Source of the DNA: Bacteroidota bacterium
GTDB taxonomy: Bacteria; Bacteroidota; Bacteroidia; B-17B0; Aurantibacillaceae
Assembly (NCBI GenBank): GCA_018267825.1
Contig: JAFDXR010000001.1
Location: 172,286-236,285, forward strand
DNA length: 64,000 bases
Reading direction: 5' to 3'
A program made the position numbers and the translations under genes. Shown here piece after piece: positions 34,656 to 44,038 of this stretch. The notes under the pieces were generated by a model that did not search any database, was not told the DNA's origin, and saw only the letters and a list, made by a program, of their open reading frames with translations. How positions within the stretch are numbered: the first letter of the stretch is position 1; the number at the start of each line of letters is the position of its first letter.

Positions 34656-35567
34656 TTATGACTGAGCGTTAACGATTTTTTCGCGGATGGCTTTCACTTT
34701 TGCAGCGATCTGCTCCAATTGCTCTTTGCTGATAGTAACCTCTGTGGTGCTGTTGATATAAGTTACTTTTTTGGCTTCATCTGTAGTAGGTTCTACAAAT
34801 GTGTATTTAGAAGTAATACCTTCATAAATTTTGGCAAGTTCCTCGAGTTCTTTGCCCAGTTCAGTAGCTTCAGGCATGTTATGCGAGTTCAGCAGCTTAA
34901 TAATGCTTCCGAGAGCCTGTTTCTGATCTGCAATACGGAACTTAATATCGTCCGATTGTTTTTTAGCGTAAGCATTGATAGAGAAATGCATGCTCTCCAA
35001 CCAGCCACCGGTTAAGATCAGGCTGCTCACTTCTGTACGTTTATTTGTTTTGAGGTAAGAATCGCTCGCACGGTAAGCAATACCAACCAACACCAGCATA
35101 CTGTCTTTATTGGAGATGTTCTTATTGATACGTTCCATGGTTTGCTGATCGAATGCTGCAGAAACTCCCAGCTTATCGGCCAGTTGTTTTACCGATGCCA
35201 GGTAGCCAATAGCATCCTGAGTCTGGTTATACATGCTCACATAACCGAGGTCGGCACCGTAAATACCGAGATTCAATGCTTTATGATAATCAGAAGAGTA
35301 ATTACCCATTCTGTTGGCCGGGTTCAGAATTGCTTTTTCATAGGCCACGCCGGCTTTCTGGATCAGCATAGCGGTCTGGATCGGTGAAGGCACACTGAAT
35401 AACTCCCCGCCAACATTCAACACAGCCGTTTTAGCTGTATCCGGATCCGGAAGATCGTCGGTGGTCACTTCAGTTTCTTTTTTAGGATCACCACAGGAAT
35501 ATAATACCGCTGTAGCTAAACCTAAAACCACAAGTTTTGAATTCACCTTTATATTTCTTAAATTCAT
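34656..35567 (-). CDS. Lipoprotein of unknown function
   Basis: A 303-residue predicted lipoprotein. From ATG 35567 the N-terminus reads as a lipoprotein signal ending LYSCGDPKKE (lipobox Cys about residue 25), followed by an acidic linker (TTDDLPDPDTAKT) and a mostly helical mature domain with no recognised motif. ATG 35573 two codons earlier is equally possible. The open frame extends to 35636 but that part lacks signal character. Helical content and a C-terminal coiled-coil-like segment (SKEQLEQIAAKVKAIREKI) suggest a structural role at the envelope. It leads a short transcript with the 143-residue exported protein. Confidence 0.82.
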   Translation of the reverse strand: MNLRNIKVNSKLVVLGLATAVLYSCGDPKKETEVTTDDLPDPDTAKTAVLNVGGELFSVPSPIQTAMLIQKAGVAYEKAILNPANRMGNYSSDYHKALNLGIYGADLGYVSMYNQTQDAIGYLASVKQLADKLGVSAAFDQQTMERINKNISNKDSMLVLVGIAYRASDSYLKTNKRTEVSSLILTGGWLESMHFSINAYAKKQSDDIKFRIADQKQALGSIIKLLNSHNMPEATELGKELEELAKIYEGITSKYTFVEPTTDEAKKVTYINSTTEVTISKEQLEQIAAKVKAIREKIVNAQS

Positions 35568-35684
35568 CGTCATAATTGGTTGATTGATTGCTAAATAAAT
35601 CCTCCGCAAGTAAGTAAAATTTAGGCAAATAGACAAATATTTGTTTATTAACAGGATTTTGACACAAAGCCCGCCAACTGAGCA

Positions 35685-37175
35685 TTATAAATCACATAAA
35701 GCGACCAGAAAACGCTCTATTTTCAGCTTCATTTCTTTTGGTGAACAGGCATAGTTGTTAAACAGGATCGAAAACGCCAGTTCCTTTCCGCTTTTTGTTT
35801 TCACATAACCACAATAGCCCCGGGCACGGGTAATGTAACCTGTTTTGGCCCTCAGGTTATTTTCGGCGAAAGTCCCTTTACAAAGACTGGCCATACTTCC
35901 GTTTTTACCGGCCACAGGTAAGGAAGCATTAAACGCTGTGTACATGGTGCTATCCCTGTATATTTTACTTAGTATCGTTGCCTGGATTTTGGTGGTGATG
36001 GCATTGGCTCTCGATAAACCGCTTCCATCGACCATGAATAAACCGGACACATCAACTCCACGTCCTTTCCAGTAAGCCGTAACCGCATCAATGCCATTGG
36101 CCGTGGTTCCCTGTTTACCAGATTTAGCAGCTCCAACAGTATTCAGCAGTGTCTCTGCATAGTGGTTATCGCTTTTGGTGTTGGTATAGTACACAATTCT
36201 TTCGAGGCTTGGCGAAACATGTGTGAATGCCAGCGTGTAGGCCGGATAGTTAAATAAATAGCTCTTTCCATCATTAGTCCATGATACCGGCTCAGGCTTG
36301 TAAGCAATATTAATCCCCTGGTCGCTGAGGAGTTGTTCCAGCTCGTCGCGAAGTTCATTGGCCGGGGAAGCCATGGCGCCCTCCACCTCGTAAGCTGCCT
36401 GGTTGGGAGGAATGGTACCGGTGACTGCTTTTGGAGACTGCCCCGGCGCTCCGAAAATAACCGCATTATCTTCACTTCCACCTGCCAGCACACTATCGAT
36501 GAGGGCATCGTGATGAATGGTAATGCCCTGCCTGGTTTTGAGCGACAAGAGCTCCGTTTTGGAACCGGCAGCACCTGACCGGAATGTGGCAATGAATTTA
36601 TTATCGCAAAACGAAAGCCCGGATGCACCCGTGCCAAAATAATTTCCCATATCTCCCCAGATCCAGGTAGATGGTATGCGATTATCGAAACAGGAATTGT
36701 CGGTTACCACCATGCCGCTCAGCGACTTTAATCCGGCTGCCTTCAGTTTTTCTGTCCATAGCTGAAGGACGTTATCCTTGTAAAAATATTCTGAATTCAG
36801 GCTGGGATCACCGCTGCCTTTTACAACCAGATCGCCCTTTACCAGTCCATTGGCATCGGGCCTATTTGTAAAGTATACTTTTGTCTTATAGGTGTAATTT
36901 TTCCCAAGTATTCCGAGAGCGGCCGATGTAGTTACAATTTTGAGCGTACTGGCCGGTGCCAGGCTCAGTTCGGGATTATACTCCTGGATTGTTTTGCCGG
37001 TTTGCGCATCGAGAATACAAAAACTGTAAGAGGCATGCAGGAGATCCGCATCAGCCTGGTACGACTGTAAAACCTTGTCGATAGCGGTTTGTGATACCCC
37101 CCTCCATGCAATCAAAAGGCCCAGCACGATGATGCCATACCTTAAGTTCAAATGATATTTTATATATAAAAACAT
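35685..37175 (-). CDS. dacB: D-alanyl-D-alanine carboxypeptidase/endopeptidase, PBP4 type
   Basis: Periplasmic serine enzyme that trims or cuts peptidoglycan peptides (class C penicillin-binding protein, S13 family). The 496-residue product has a signal-anchor (YGIIVLGLLIAWRGVSQ), the active-site SxxK motif in APASTLKIVT, the DGSGLSRAN segment carrying the second motif, and KTG in RAKTGYITRARGYCGY. The large insert domain between the first and second motifs is typical of PBP4. All catalytic residues are present. It is adjacent to a VWA-like membrane protein gene 17 nt away, a pairing that need not be functional. Other peptidoglycan enzymes in this window are the two M23 proteins. Confidence 0.92.
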   Translation of the reverse strand: MFLYIKYHLNLRYGIIVLGLLIAWRGVSQTAIDKVLQSYQADADLLHASYSFCILDAQTGKTIQEYNPELSLAPASTLKIVTTSAALGILGKNYTYKTKVYFTNRPDANGLVKGDLVVKGSGDPSLNSEYFYKDNVLQLWTEKLKAAGLKSLSGMVVTDNSCFDNRIPSTWIWGDMGNYFGTGASGLSFCDNKFIATFRSGAAGSKTELLSLKTRQGITIHHDALIDSVLAGGSEDNAVIFGAPGQSPKAVTGTIPPNQAAYEVEGAMASPANELRDELEQLLSDQGINIAYKPEPVSWTNDGKSYLFNYPAYTLAFTHVSPSLERIVYYTNTKSDNHYAETLLNTVGAAKSGKQGTTANGIDAVTAYWKGRGVDVSGLFMVDGSGLSRANAITTKIQATILSKIYRDSTMYTAFNASLPVAGKNGSMASLCKGTFAENNLRAKTGYITRARGYCGYVKTKSGKELAFSILFNNYACSPKEMKLKIERFLVALCDL

Positions 37176-37192
37176 CTTTCGTATTCGCGCTG

Positions 37193-39256
37193 TTAAATGG
37201 TTCCATTGTATTTACGCAGGAACCACTCTATACTGAGAAGAGCTATTAAGAGCAGGCAGATCCATTTCAGGTTCAGGAGATCCGTCATTTTTTTGTGGCT
37301 GTAGGTAATGGTTTTAATAAGATCGCTGTTCAGCATATCGGCAGCGAGTTTATCCAACTCCTGTTTGTATACCATTTTTCCACCGCTTTGTTTCGACAAT
37401 TGATACAGCAGGTTATGATCGGCAACGGTGTTCAGTTTTTCTGCTACTATTTCGCGGATCACTACTACCCCACTCTTTTCGAATACCTTGTCTCCTGTTT
37501 TGGTTTGTGCTTTGTAGCTGTATTCTCCCGGAGGGAACATGCCTGCATTGAGTATATAACTGGTTTGCTTTTTACTGAATGTGTAATTGTAACTTTTACC
37601 GGCAGAATCTTTTAATACAAGATTCACGTCCGGGTCGGTAATCTGTTCATAGCTTTGATTATATACCTCTGCCGTAAAATCGAGTGGCTCGTTTTCATTA
37701 ATGATCTTTTTGGTATAAACCCTGAAAAAACTTTTGTCGGCCTTTACTGCCAGGTATTGAATGGTTTTGGTAATGAGTTCATTAAACAGATTGTGATTCT
37801 GATGATCGGCATAATCGCGTAAACGCCAACGCCATAAACCATCTCCGAGGAAAGCTCCTTTTTTCACGCCGTTATCTTCCCCGAAAACAAGAATCGGGTT
37901 TTCGGTATTAACCACACCGATACGCTGTGCAGCCAGTGTACTGAAGCTATTGGACACCTCATAATTTCCCAGTATACACTTCACGGCCGGAAAATCCTTC
38001 ATGTATTTTTTGAGCTCATCGCTTACCGTAAATAAAGCAAATTCTTTTTTGTAAACAGCTTCCGCATCATTCCATTTGCTGCTCATCATTCTGACTTGAA
38101 GTCCGCGAATGAAATCATTTGGAGAAACGCCAATAACCCAGTAAGGCTGATTATTATTCTTAAGTTCGGTTAAAAACCGTTGAGAGGCGGCTCCTGCAGG
38201 CAGTTGATGCAGAATGACAAGACTGTATGGTTTGAGCGGCTTCTGGAAGTTATCGGCCATGGCTATTTCTGTTTCGTAGCTCTGGTTCGATGAAATACTT
38301 TGCTCAATCGCCGCAATATCGGGATGTGGTGCGTTGGCCAGAATGAGTATTTTCTCGCGGTTATCGATCACATCGATCACAAAAGACTGTGCATTATTCT
38401 GCTTGTTCTTATCGTCGGCAATAGCGGAAATAGTCACCGTATACTTCTGAACACCCGGCTTGTCGGCTTCAAGAATAAAGCTGAGAGTCTGCGAAAAATT
38501 TGCGCCGCCAATATGAAGTGGTTGTGCTTTCTTAACCTGCCCATTCTGACTAACCGTTACGGTTACATCTTTTCCCTGCAGATCGGTTGCATTAACAACT
38601 ACTTCCAGCGGGAAGCTGTTGCCGAGGTAAGCTACCTGGTTGTGGCGGAGATTCTGGATCCATACATCTTTCAGGGGTGTTGTATCGCCCAGGGCAATGG
38701 TGTAAACCGGGTAATTAAACTTGGTGGTTGTATACAGCGGATTAAGGCCTTTGTTATAAATACCGTCGCTGGCGAGGATTACGGCGCCCACATTACGGTT
38801 GGCATAATTATTTTCGATGTCGGAAAAAACACCGGCTATATCGGTTTCTTTACCGTTAAAGTTATAGGTATCACCGGCACGTAGTGTATTATCGAATACA
38901 TAGGTATTTACCTCATATTTCTCTTTCAGGCGATTGATGAATCCTGGCAAGGCCTGCAGGTAGTTTTTACGGATCTCGTCAGAGTCTTTGGCATTGACAA
39001 CCGAAGAAGAGTTATCCTGTACAAATACAATAACCGGTTTTTCTGTTTCATTGACGAGCTGTTTCATCAGAAAATCGAGCAGCAACAAACAGATAAGCGT
39101 CACGGAAATGAAACGAAGGGCAAAAAGCACTGATAGCAAAACCCCGGAACGGTCTGCATTTTTCTTATCGCGGGCATAGAGGAATGCCGAAAAAAGAAAC
39201 CCTGTTACAATACATAACAGGGTAAAATACCAGGGATAATTTGAGATCAGTTGCAT
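37193..39256 (-). CDS. VWA-like membrane protein
   Basis: A 687-residue inner-membrane protein. Two membrane helices open the sequence (about 10-27 and 40-65), and a C-terminal helix (CLLLIALLSIEWFLRKY) follows a large periplasmic part. After the second helix a von Willebrand A-like domain begins (PVIVFVQDNSSSVVNA, a D-x-S-x-S metal site, then GAVILASDGIYNKGLNP). Later parts resemble the glutamine-amidotransferase-like and beta-sandwich regions of Bacteroidota VWA proteins related to BatA, although no BatB-E genes are near. The helix-VWA-helix frame suggests an assembly or chaperone role at the membrane; no substrate is known. It lies 10 nt downstream of fabG and 17 nt upstream of dacB. Confidence 0.85.
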   Translation of the reverse strand: MQLISNYPWYFTLLCIVTGFLFSAFLYARDKKNADRSGVLLSVLFALRFISVTLICLLLLDFLMKQLVNETEKPVIVFVQDNSSSVVNAKDSDEIRKNYLQALPGFINRLKEKYEVNTYVFDNTLRAGDTYNFNGKETDIAGVFSDIENNYANRNVGAVILASDGIYNKGLNPLYTTTKFNYPVYTIALGDTTPLKDVWIQNLRHNQVAYLGNSFPLEVVVNATDLQGKDVTVTVSQNGQVKKAQPLHIGGANFSQTLSFILEADKPGVQKYTVTISAIADDKNKQNNAQSFVIDVIDNREKILILANAPHPDIAAIEQSISSNQSYETEIAMADNFQKPLKPYSLVILHQLPAGAASQRFLTELKNNNQPYWVIGVSPNDFIRGLQVRMMSSKWNDAEAVYKKEFALFTVSDELKKYMKDFPAVKCILGNYEVSNSFSTLAAQRIGVVNTENPILVFGEDNGVKKGAFLGDGLWRWRLRDYADHQNHNLFNELITKTIQYLAVKADKSFFRVYTKKIINENEPLDFTAEVYNQSYEQITDPDVNLVLKDSAGKSYNYTFSKKQTSYILNAGMFPPGEYSYKAQTKTGDKVFEKSGVVVIREIVAEKLNTVADHNLLYQLSKQSGGKMVYKQELDKLAADMLNSDLIKTITYSHKKMTDLLNLKWICLLLIALLSIEWFLRKYNGTI

Positions 39257-39266
39257 GTCCGGTCTA

Positions 39267-40013
39267 TCAGGTTAACATACCACCACATACATTGATGCAC
39301 TGACCGGTAATATAAGCACTCATATCGCTTGCAAGGAATAAGGCCAGGTTAGCCACATCTTCGGAACTACCACCGCGTTTCAGCGGAATATTGTCGCGCC
39401 ATTGCTGAATAACTTTTTCATCGAGAGCACCGGTCATTTCGGTTTCAATGAACCCGGGTGCGATAGCATTACTACGGATATTGCGGGAACCAAGTTCCAG
39501 GGCAATGGATTTGGTAAAACCAATAATGCCTGCTTTTGAAGCCGCATAGTTAGACTGACCGGCATTTCCTTTTACACCAACCACGGAGCTTAGGTTTACA
39601 AACGCTCCTTTACGGGCTTTGAGCATAGGCTTTTGTGCTGCTTTGGTGAGGTTAAATACGGATTTCAGATTGGCATTGATCACTTCGTCCCACTGTTGTT
39701 CACTCATACGCATCAGGAGTGTATCGCGTGTAATACCGGCATTGTTTACTACCACATCCAGTCCGCCAAACTCTGCAACTACCTGGTTTACGAGTTCCTC
39801 GGCCGAATTAAAATTGGCTGCATCGCTCTGGTAACCTTTGGCTTTAATGCCGTAAGCGGCCAGTTCATTTTCGAATGCTTTTGCTTTTTCAACACTGCTC
39901 AGATAGGTGAATGCGATATGGCATCCGTGTTCTGCAAATTTCTGGGCAATGCCTTTACCTATACCACGGCTGGCCCCTGTAATGATGGCCACTTTATCCT
40001 GTAATAATTTCAT
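39267..40013 (-). CDS. fabG: 3-oxoacyl-[acyl-carrier-protein] reductase
   Basis: NADPH-dependent SDR enzyme that reduces beta-ketoacyl-ACP in each elongation cycle of fatty-acid synthesis. The 248-residue product has TGASRGIGKGIA (cofactor binding), NNAGITRD, and the catalytic Ser-Tyr-Lys set in NLSSVVGVKGNAGQSNYAASKAG. The C-terminus (FLASDMSAYITGQCINVCGGM) is typical of FabG and hard to confuse with other SDRs. Length is standard. It is transcribed just before the VWA-like gene; the other fab genes are not in the window. Confidence 0.94.
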   Translation of the reverse strand: MKLLQDKVAIITGASRGIGKGIAQKFAEHGCHIAFTYLSSVEKAKAFENELAAYGIKAKGYQSDAANFNSAEELVNQVVAEFGGLDVVVNNAGITRDTLLMRMSEQQWDEVINANLKSVFNLTKAAQKPMLKARKGAFVNLSSVVGVKGNAGQSNYAASKAGIIGFTKSIALELGSRNIRSNAIAPGFIETEMTGALDEKVIQQWRDNIPLKRGGSSEDVANLALFLASDMSAYITGQCINVCGGMLT

Positions 40014-40100
40014 ACGTTTTTAGAAGTGAATTTTGTGTTTAATGTGCTACGAATATACAAAAATTAGAGTACAACATAAGGGCCCTGGGGTCTTTGATTT

Positions 40101-41669
40101 CTAATGCACTGTAAACAAATCCATTTTGGATTTCGGCCGTTTATTTTCCAGCCATATAAAGCCTTTCAGACGGTTTTCACGATCGTCGGATTCGGCCAGC
40201 GGCAGGGCAACCGATTCGGGTTTGTTGCGGAATGTGGTACGATCCATTCCCTCATCGCCGCCAAACCACATGGTGAGTTCGCTGCAATTGGTTTTATTCA
40301 CACCCGAAATCTTTTTCTTTTGTTTCACATAATATACGATCTGGGCATTGCCCACCACATTAATTTTCCGCAAGGTATCGTTCGCAAAAAAGCCTTCGAT
40401 TTTACGGCCAGCCACCTGGTTGAATTTTTCTTCATCGAGGCTGTCTGCTTTCTGAATCAGGATCGCATTGCCGTTCAGCAAAAACGATTTAACGGAATGC
40501 TGCCCGGTAACGACATCAATCTGTTTGGCGGTTACCTGTCCCTGCCCTGCCCACAGTACCGGGGAGTTATACATCCGCATGAGCGAATCATGCAGGGAAT
40601 AGTTCAGTGAATCGCACATGCCCTGGAGGTCCTTTTTAAAAATACGGACATGCCGGTGAGCCCGCACATAGGAATGTGTAGAATCCGGTTCGGCATACTG
40701 CAAGGTATCTGCTGCCATGAACATGGTATCTTTTTCAATAATACGTGCATACACGGCCTTGTCGGTTACAATAGCCCTGTTGCCCTGCTCATAATGTTCG
40801 GCATAGTTGCCCGTAATAATCGATTTATTGGTGGTATCAATGATCGTAATGTTCTTCATGGCTTTTCCGAAACCTTTCTTGCGGTCATAATAGATGCTAT
40901 CGCCTGTAAGCTTCTGATCTTTGGTCACAATAATGGCGTTGGTGCTGAAACGCGAATATTCATGCTCGGTATCATAAAATCCATTTTCGCAATAGATGTA
41001 GTTCTGTTTGCTCATGATGATGCTTGGCCCCAGGAAATAAGACACTTTGGAACTGGTATTATAACGGAGTGTATCGCTGCGCATGGTATACGAGGGGTTT
41101 TTCAGCTCCACATCGTAGTGAAAGGTCAGTTCTTTGCTGGCCGAATAATAATGTCCGTTTTTACTTTTCAGTGTATTCTCTTTATTCACAATAGTTCCCC
41201 CGTTATAATAGTTGGCCACGGAATTGGCTACATCATAGGTCATCAGGTCTGTGGTGAGGGTCATATCCTTCTCGATGCAGCGTACATTTTTTTCGAGTGT
41301 CGCGAGTTTGGTCCCGGAGTCGTAAAACAATTTATCGCCATACACAAAAATACTGTCGCCTTTAATCACACTGATATGCCCGAACGCTTCGAGTTTACGG
41401 TCGTCGTACAGGTATGCACTATCGCAACGCATCACAGCACCTTCGTGCTCACAGATCACATCCCCGATCAGCCGCTTGGCATTAATACCCAGCGATTTGT
41501 CGTAACGAAGCACGGTGGCATGTTTCAACTCGATGTATTTGTTTTTTCCGTTTGGTTGCTGAACCGCCACTTTTGATTGTGCCGCTGCCTGATTGGCAAA
41601 ACAAATGCAGCACAGAAACAGAATTCCTGTAAGCATTTGTAGCTTATGTATGTGTTTGTTTTTACACAT
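40101..41669 (-). CDS. OstA-like protein, LptA/LptD N-domain type
   Basis: Predicted periplasmic carrier or outer-membrane partner in lipopolysaccharide export. From ATG 41669 the 523-residue product has a signal peptide (MLTGILFLCCICFANQAAAQ) and then repeated beta-strand units of the OstA kind (DVICEHEGAVMRCDSAYLYDD, KLEAFGHISVIKGDSIFVYGD, NAIIVTKDQKLTGDSIYYDR). These jelly-roll units form the lipid-binding groove of LptA and of the LptD N-terminus. No LptD beta-barrel follows, so this is a stand-alone OstA-like protein of the type common in Bacteroidota. The ATG overlaps the GT2 stop (ATGTGTAA). It is last in the run with GT2, GT4 and LptF/LptG. Confidence 0.87.
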   Translation of the reverse strand: MCKNKHIHKLQMLTGILFLCCICFANQAAAQSKVAVQQPNGKNKYIELKHATVLRYDKSLGINAKRLIGDVICEHEGAVMRCDSAYLYDDRKLEAFGHISVIKGDSIFVYGDKLFYDSGTKLATLEKNVRCIEKDMTLTTDLMTYDVANSVANYYNGGTIVNKENTLKSKNGHYYSASKELTFHYDVELKNPSYTMRSDTLRYNTSSKVSYFLGPSIIMSKQNYIYCENGFYDTEHEYSRFSTNAIIVTKDQKLTGDSIYYDRKKGFGKAMKNITIIDTTNKSIITGNYAEHYEQGNRAIVTDKAVYARIIEKDTMFMAADTLQYAEPDSTHSYVRAHRHVRIFKKDLQGMCDSLNYSLHDSLMRMYNSPVLWAGQGQVTAKQIDVVTGQHSVKSFLLNGNAILIQKADSLDEEKFNQVAGRKIEGFFANDTLRKINVVGNAQIVYYVKQKKKISGVNKTNCSELTMWFGGDEGMDRTTFRNKPESVALPLAESDDRENRLKGFIWLENKRPKSKMDLFTVH

Positions 41670-42840
41670 TACGTTTAGGTGGTTCCCAGGCGCTTTCGCC
41701 CGAATCAAAGATATATTTAAAAAAGCCCTGCAAAAGCGCAAAATTCATGAGCAGGAAATGTCCGGCAAAATTAACAACAGGCAGCCTGATGCTGGCTTTG
41801 TTAAGAATAATTGTGAGAAGTGGCAGGATCAGCAATAAGCTGTATAAAAGACACAGCCAGCCAAATACAGGCACATAAAATGAAATGGCCAGGCAACAAA
41901 GAAAGGAAATAATCAGGGCAAATGGCGTGAACCACCTCAGCACTTTATGCATCAGGAAAGCAAGCCCGAAACCTTTCCAGAACGGGAATAACAAATGTTT
42001 GTAATACGCCAGGTTCCTGTAATTACCCAGAGATATCCGGATTTTGCGTTTGTATTCGATCAGAGGTTCATCATTCACATCTTCATAACACACCGCTTCG
42101 GGGGCAAACAGTACTTTACCGCCACGCTCCACAACTGACAGGGTAATAAAAAAGTCATCCATCAGAAACCCTTCAGGGACCTTTGTAAACCAGTCCTTCC
42201 GGATACCGTAGCAACCGCCCTCCACACCTACCACAAACCCATAGGCAAGGCTTTCTTCATATTTTATGCGGTTCTCCATATTCATATAGAATATTTCCTG
42301 CCCCGAAATGCCGGCATTTTTGGGTGAGAACTTAAAAATATTGGCGCATACCTGCTGTGCTTTTCTTTCGGTGAGATAATACACCAGGGCTTTAACTGTT
42401 TGCGGTTCAAAAAACACATTGGCATCTGTCAGGATCAGTAAATCTGTCGTTGCCTTATCTACCAGATCGTTTATCACATTGAGTTTTCCCTGGCGTTGCG
42501 TGTTTTTATACAACGTAATCCATGGATAGGATTCTGTAAAACGTTCAATGATCGTGCAGGTAGTATCCGTAGATGCATCCGATCCTATCAGTACCCGGAG
42601 TTTTTCTTTGGGATAATCGGAATCGATGATCGACTGTAGTTTCCGTTCGATTACGGCAGCTTCATTGAATGCCGAAAAAATAATGGTTACAGGCGGGCAG
42701 GCATTGTAAGCTGCCAGATCTGACGATATATGTTCTTTTTTAGAAGCGGTTTTCAGTTTCAGAAATAAGGGAAACCACACATAGCTCAACAAAGGTACTG
42801 CGATACTAATCACCAATATGATATACAGACTAAGCAGCAT
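41662..42840 (-). CDS. Membrane glycosyltransferase, GT2 family
   Basis: Predicted processive or lipid-sugar glycosyltransferase with its catalytic domain on the cytoplasmic face. From ATG 42840 the 392-residue product has an N-terminal membrane helix (SLYIILVISIAVPLLSYVWF), a GT-A catalytic domain (VTIIFSAFNEAAVIERKL, IGSDASTDTT, LLILTDANVFF, FLMDDFFITL) and three or four C-terminal helices. The acceptor-binding RKIRISLGN segment replaces the QxxRW of cellulose-synthase-like enzymes. Its start overlaps the GT4 stop by 11 nt, and its own end overlaps the OstA-like gene start, so the genes are translationally coupled. Role in building an envelope glycolipid is inferred from the cluster. Confidence 0.88.
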   Translation of the reverse strand: MLLSLYIILVISIAVPLLSYVWFPLFLKLKTASKKEHISSDLAAYNACPPVTIIFSAFNEAAVIERKLQSIIDSDYPKEKLRVLIGSDASTDTTCTIIERFTESYPWITLYKNTQRQGKLNVINDLVDKATTDLLILTDANVFFEPQTVKALVYYLTERKAQQVCANIFKFSPKNAGISGQEIFYMNMENRIKYEESLAYGFVVGVEGGCYGIRKDWFTKVPEGFLMDDFFITLSVVERGGKVLFAPEAVCYEDVNDEPLIEYKRKIRISLGNYRNLAYYKHLLFPFWKGFGLAFLMHKVLRWFTPFALIISFLCCLAISFYVPVFGWLCLLYSLLLILPLLTIILNKASIRLPVVNFAGHFLLMNFALLQGFFKYIFDSGESAWEPPKRNV

Positions 42841-44038
42841 CGATGAGTTTTGATTTATAAAAGTGTAACAAATTCTCAGCAATCCTGCGGTAGTCGAAAT
42901 GGTTTTCGGCCAGGTTACGGGCGGCCAATCCAAGGTTCCGGCGGATCGCTTTATCGGAAGCCAGTTTCACAATGGCTTCGGCAAACTGTTCTTTCGTATC
43001 GGCAATGACCAGGTGTTTTCCGTTTTCATAAGGCACGCCTTCCGCACCTATACTGGTTGTAATAATGGGTTTGGCGTATGCCAGGCCTTCCACAAGTTTA
43101 ATGCGCAGCCCGCTTCCGCTCCACAATGGCACCAGCATGATATCGTAAGTATCATAAAACACCGCAGATGAATCAACCTGCTCTCTGACCTCAACACCAT
43201 TGCCTGCCATGGCCTTGAAACGCTCGGGCATGCCCCGTCCGGCCAATACCAGCTTTACGGATGCACCGGTATTTTTCACCAGCGGCCAAACCTCGTTCAT
43301 CAGCCAATCAGCAGCTTCTATATTCGGCATCCAGTCCATCGATGCAAAATGAAAAGCACTTTGTTCCTCTTTTGGCTGAGTGCAGGCTTTGTATTTCGCC
43401 ATATCCACGCCTGTGAGGCAGGTATACATAGGTTTTGCGGGTTCAATTCTGCCGATGTTCTCTTTATCCAGATCGGTAATCGGCACAATGGCGTCTGCCT
43501 CCCTGAAAGCCATCAGTTCAAAGCGTTTCAGCCGTTTGTTCTGCAGGTTGAGATACCATTTTTTCACGGGATTCCTTTCCGTTTTCAGATGTCTCTCCCA
43601 GATCTGATGCTCCACATTATGGGGGCGCAACACAATACGGGCCTTGCTCAGCCTGCGCAACAGTGGCAAATACGGCACCATAAATACGCCTTCTATCTGT
43701 ATAATATCAAATGTATGTGCGTTTAGAATATTTTCAAGAGCCTCTGCAAATTCGCGGAAATGAAAGCGCGACACGAAATAAGATTCTGATGAAAACAGGT
43801 TCATCAGGGCACCTGCAGCACTTGTATCTGTATTGCGATACACCGAGCGGTAATGCGTTTTACGCTTAAACTCCGCCGGTATATTTTCGTCGGGTTTAAA
43901 ATGTTTTTTGGTATTGATTGCCAGCAGGTGAAGTTCCGCACCGGCATCGGCAAGCCCCTCGGCCAGGGTGCAGATAGCAATAGAACTCCCATCGTTTGCG
44001 GGATAGGGAGCCTTATTACATATTTGCAGAATCTTCAC
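42830..44038 (-). CDS. Glycosyltransferase, GT4 family
   Basis: Predicted cytoplasmic retaining glycosyltransferase (GT-B fold). The 402-residue product starts at a GTG that directly follows the TAA of the LptF/LptG-type gene. N-terminal half: MKILQICNKAPYPANDGSS, typical of the acceptor domain. C-terminal half: sugar-nucleotide site in ASMDWMPNIEAADWL, KLVLAGRGMPE, and the E-x7-E region GSGLRIKLVEGLAYAKPIITT. These features fit GT4; donor and acceptor are unknown. The position between the LPS-type permease and a membrane GT2 suggests work on a lipid-linked glycan. Confidence 0.88.
   Translation of the reverse strand: MKILQICNKAPYPANDGSSIAICTLAEGLADAGAELHLLAINTKKHFKPDENIPAEFKRKTHYRSVYRNTDTSAAGALMNLFSSESYFVSRFHFREFAEALENILNAHTFDIIQIEGVFMVPYLPLLRRLSKARIVLRPHNVEHQIWERHLKTERNPVKKWYLNLQNKRLKRFELMAFREADAIVPITDLDKENIGRIEPAKPMYTCLTGVDMAKYKACTQPKEEQSAFHFASMDWMPNIEAADWLMNEVWPLVKNTGASVKLVLAGRGMPERFKAMAGNGVEVREQVDSSAVFYDTYDIMLVPLWSGSGLRIKLVEGLAYAKPIITTSIGAEGVPYENGKHLVIADTKEQFAEAIVKLASDKAIRRNLGLAARNLAENHFDYRRIAENLLHFYKSKLIDAA

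Noticed and set aside
40650-41576. Open frame of 308 codons antisense to the OstA-like gene
   Set aside because: The OstA-like gene has a signal peptide, coupled start and clear family motifs. The antisense frame shows only His/Ile/Gly-rich shadow composition.
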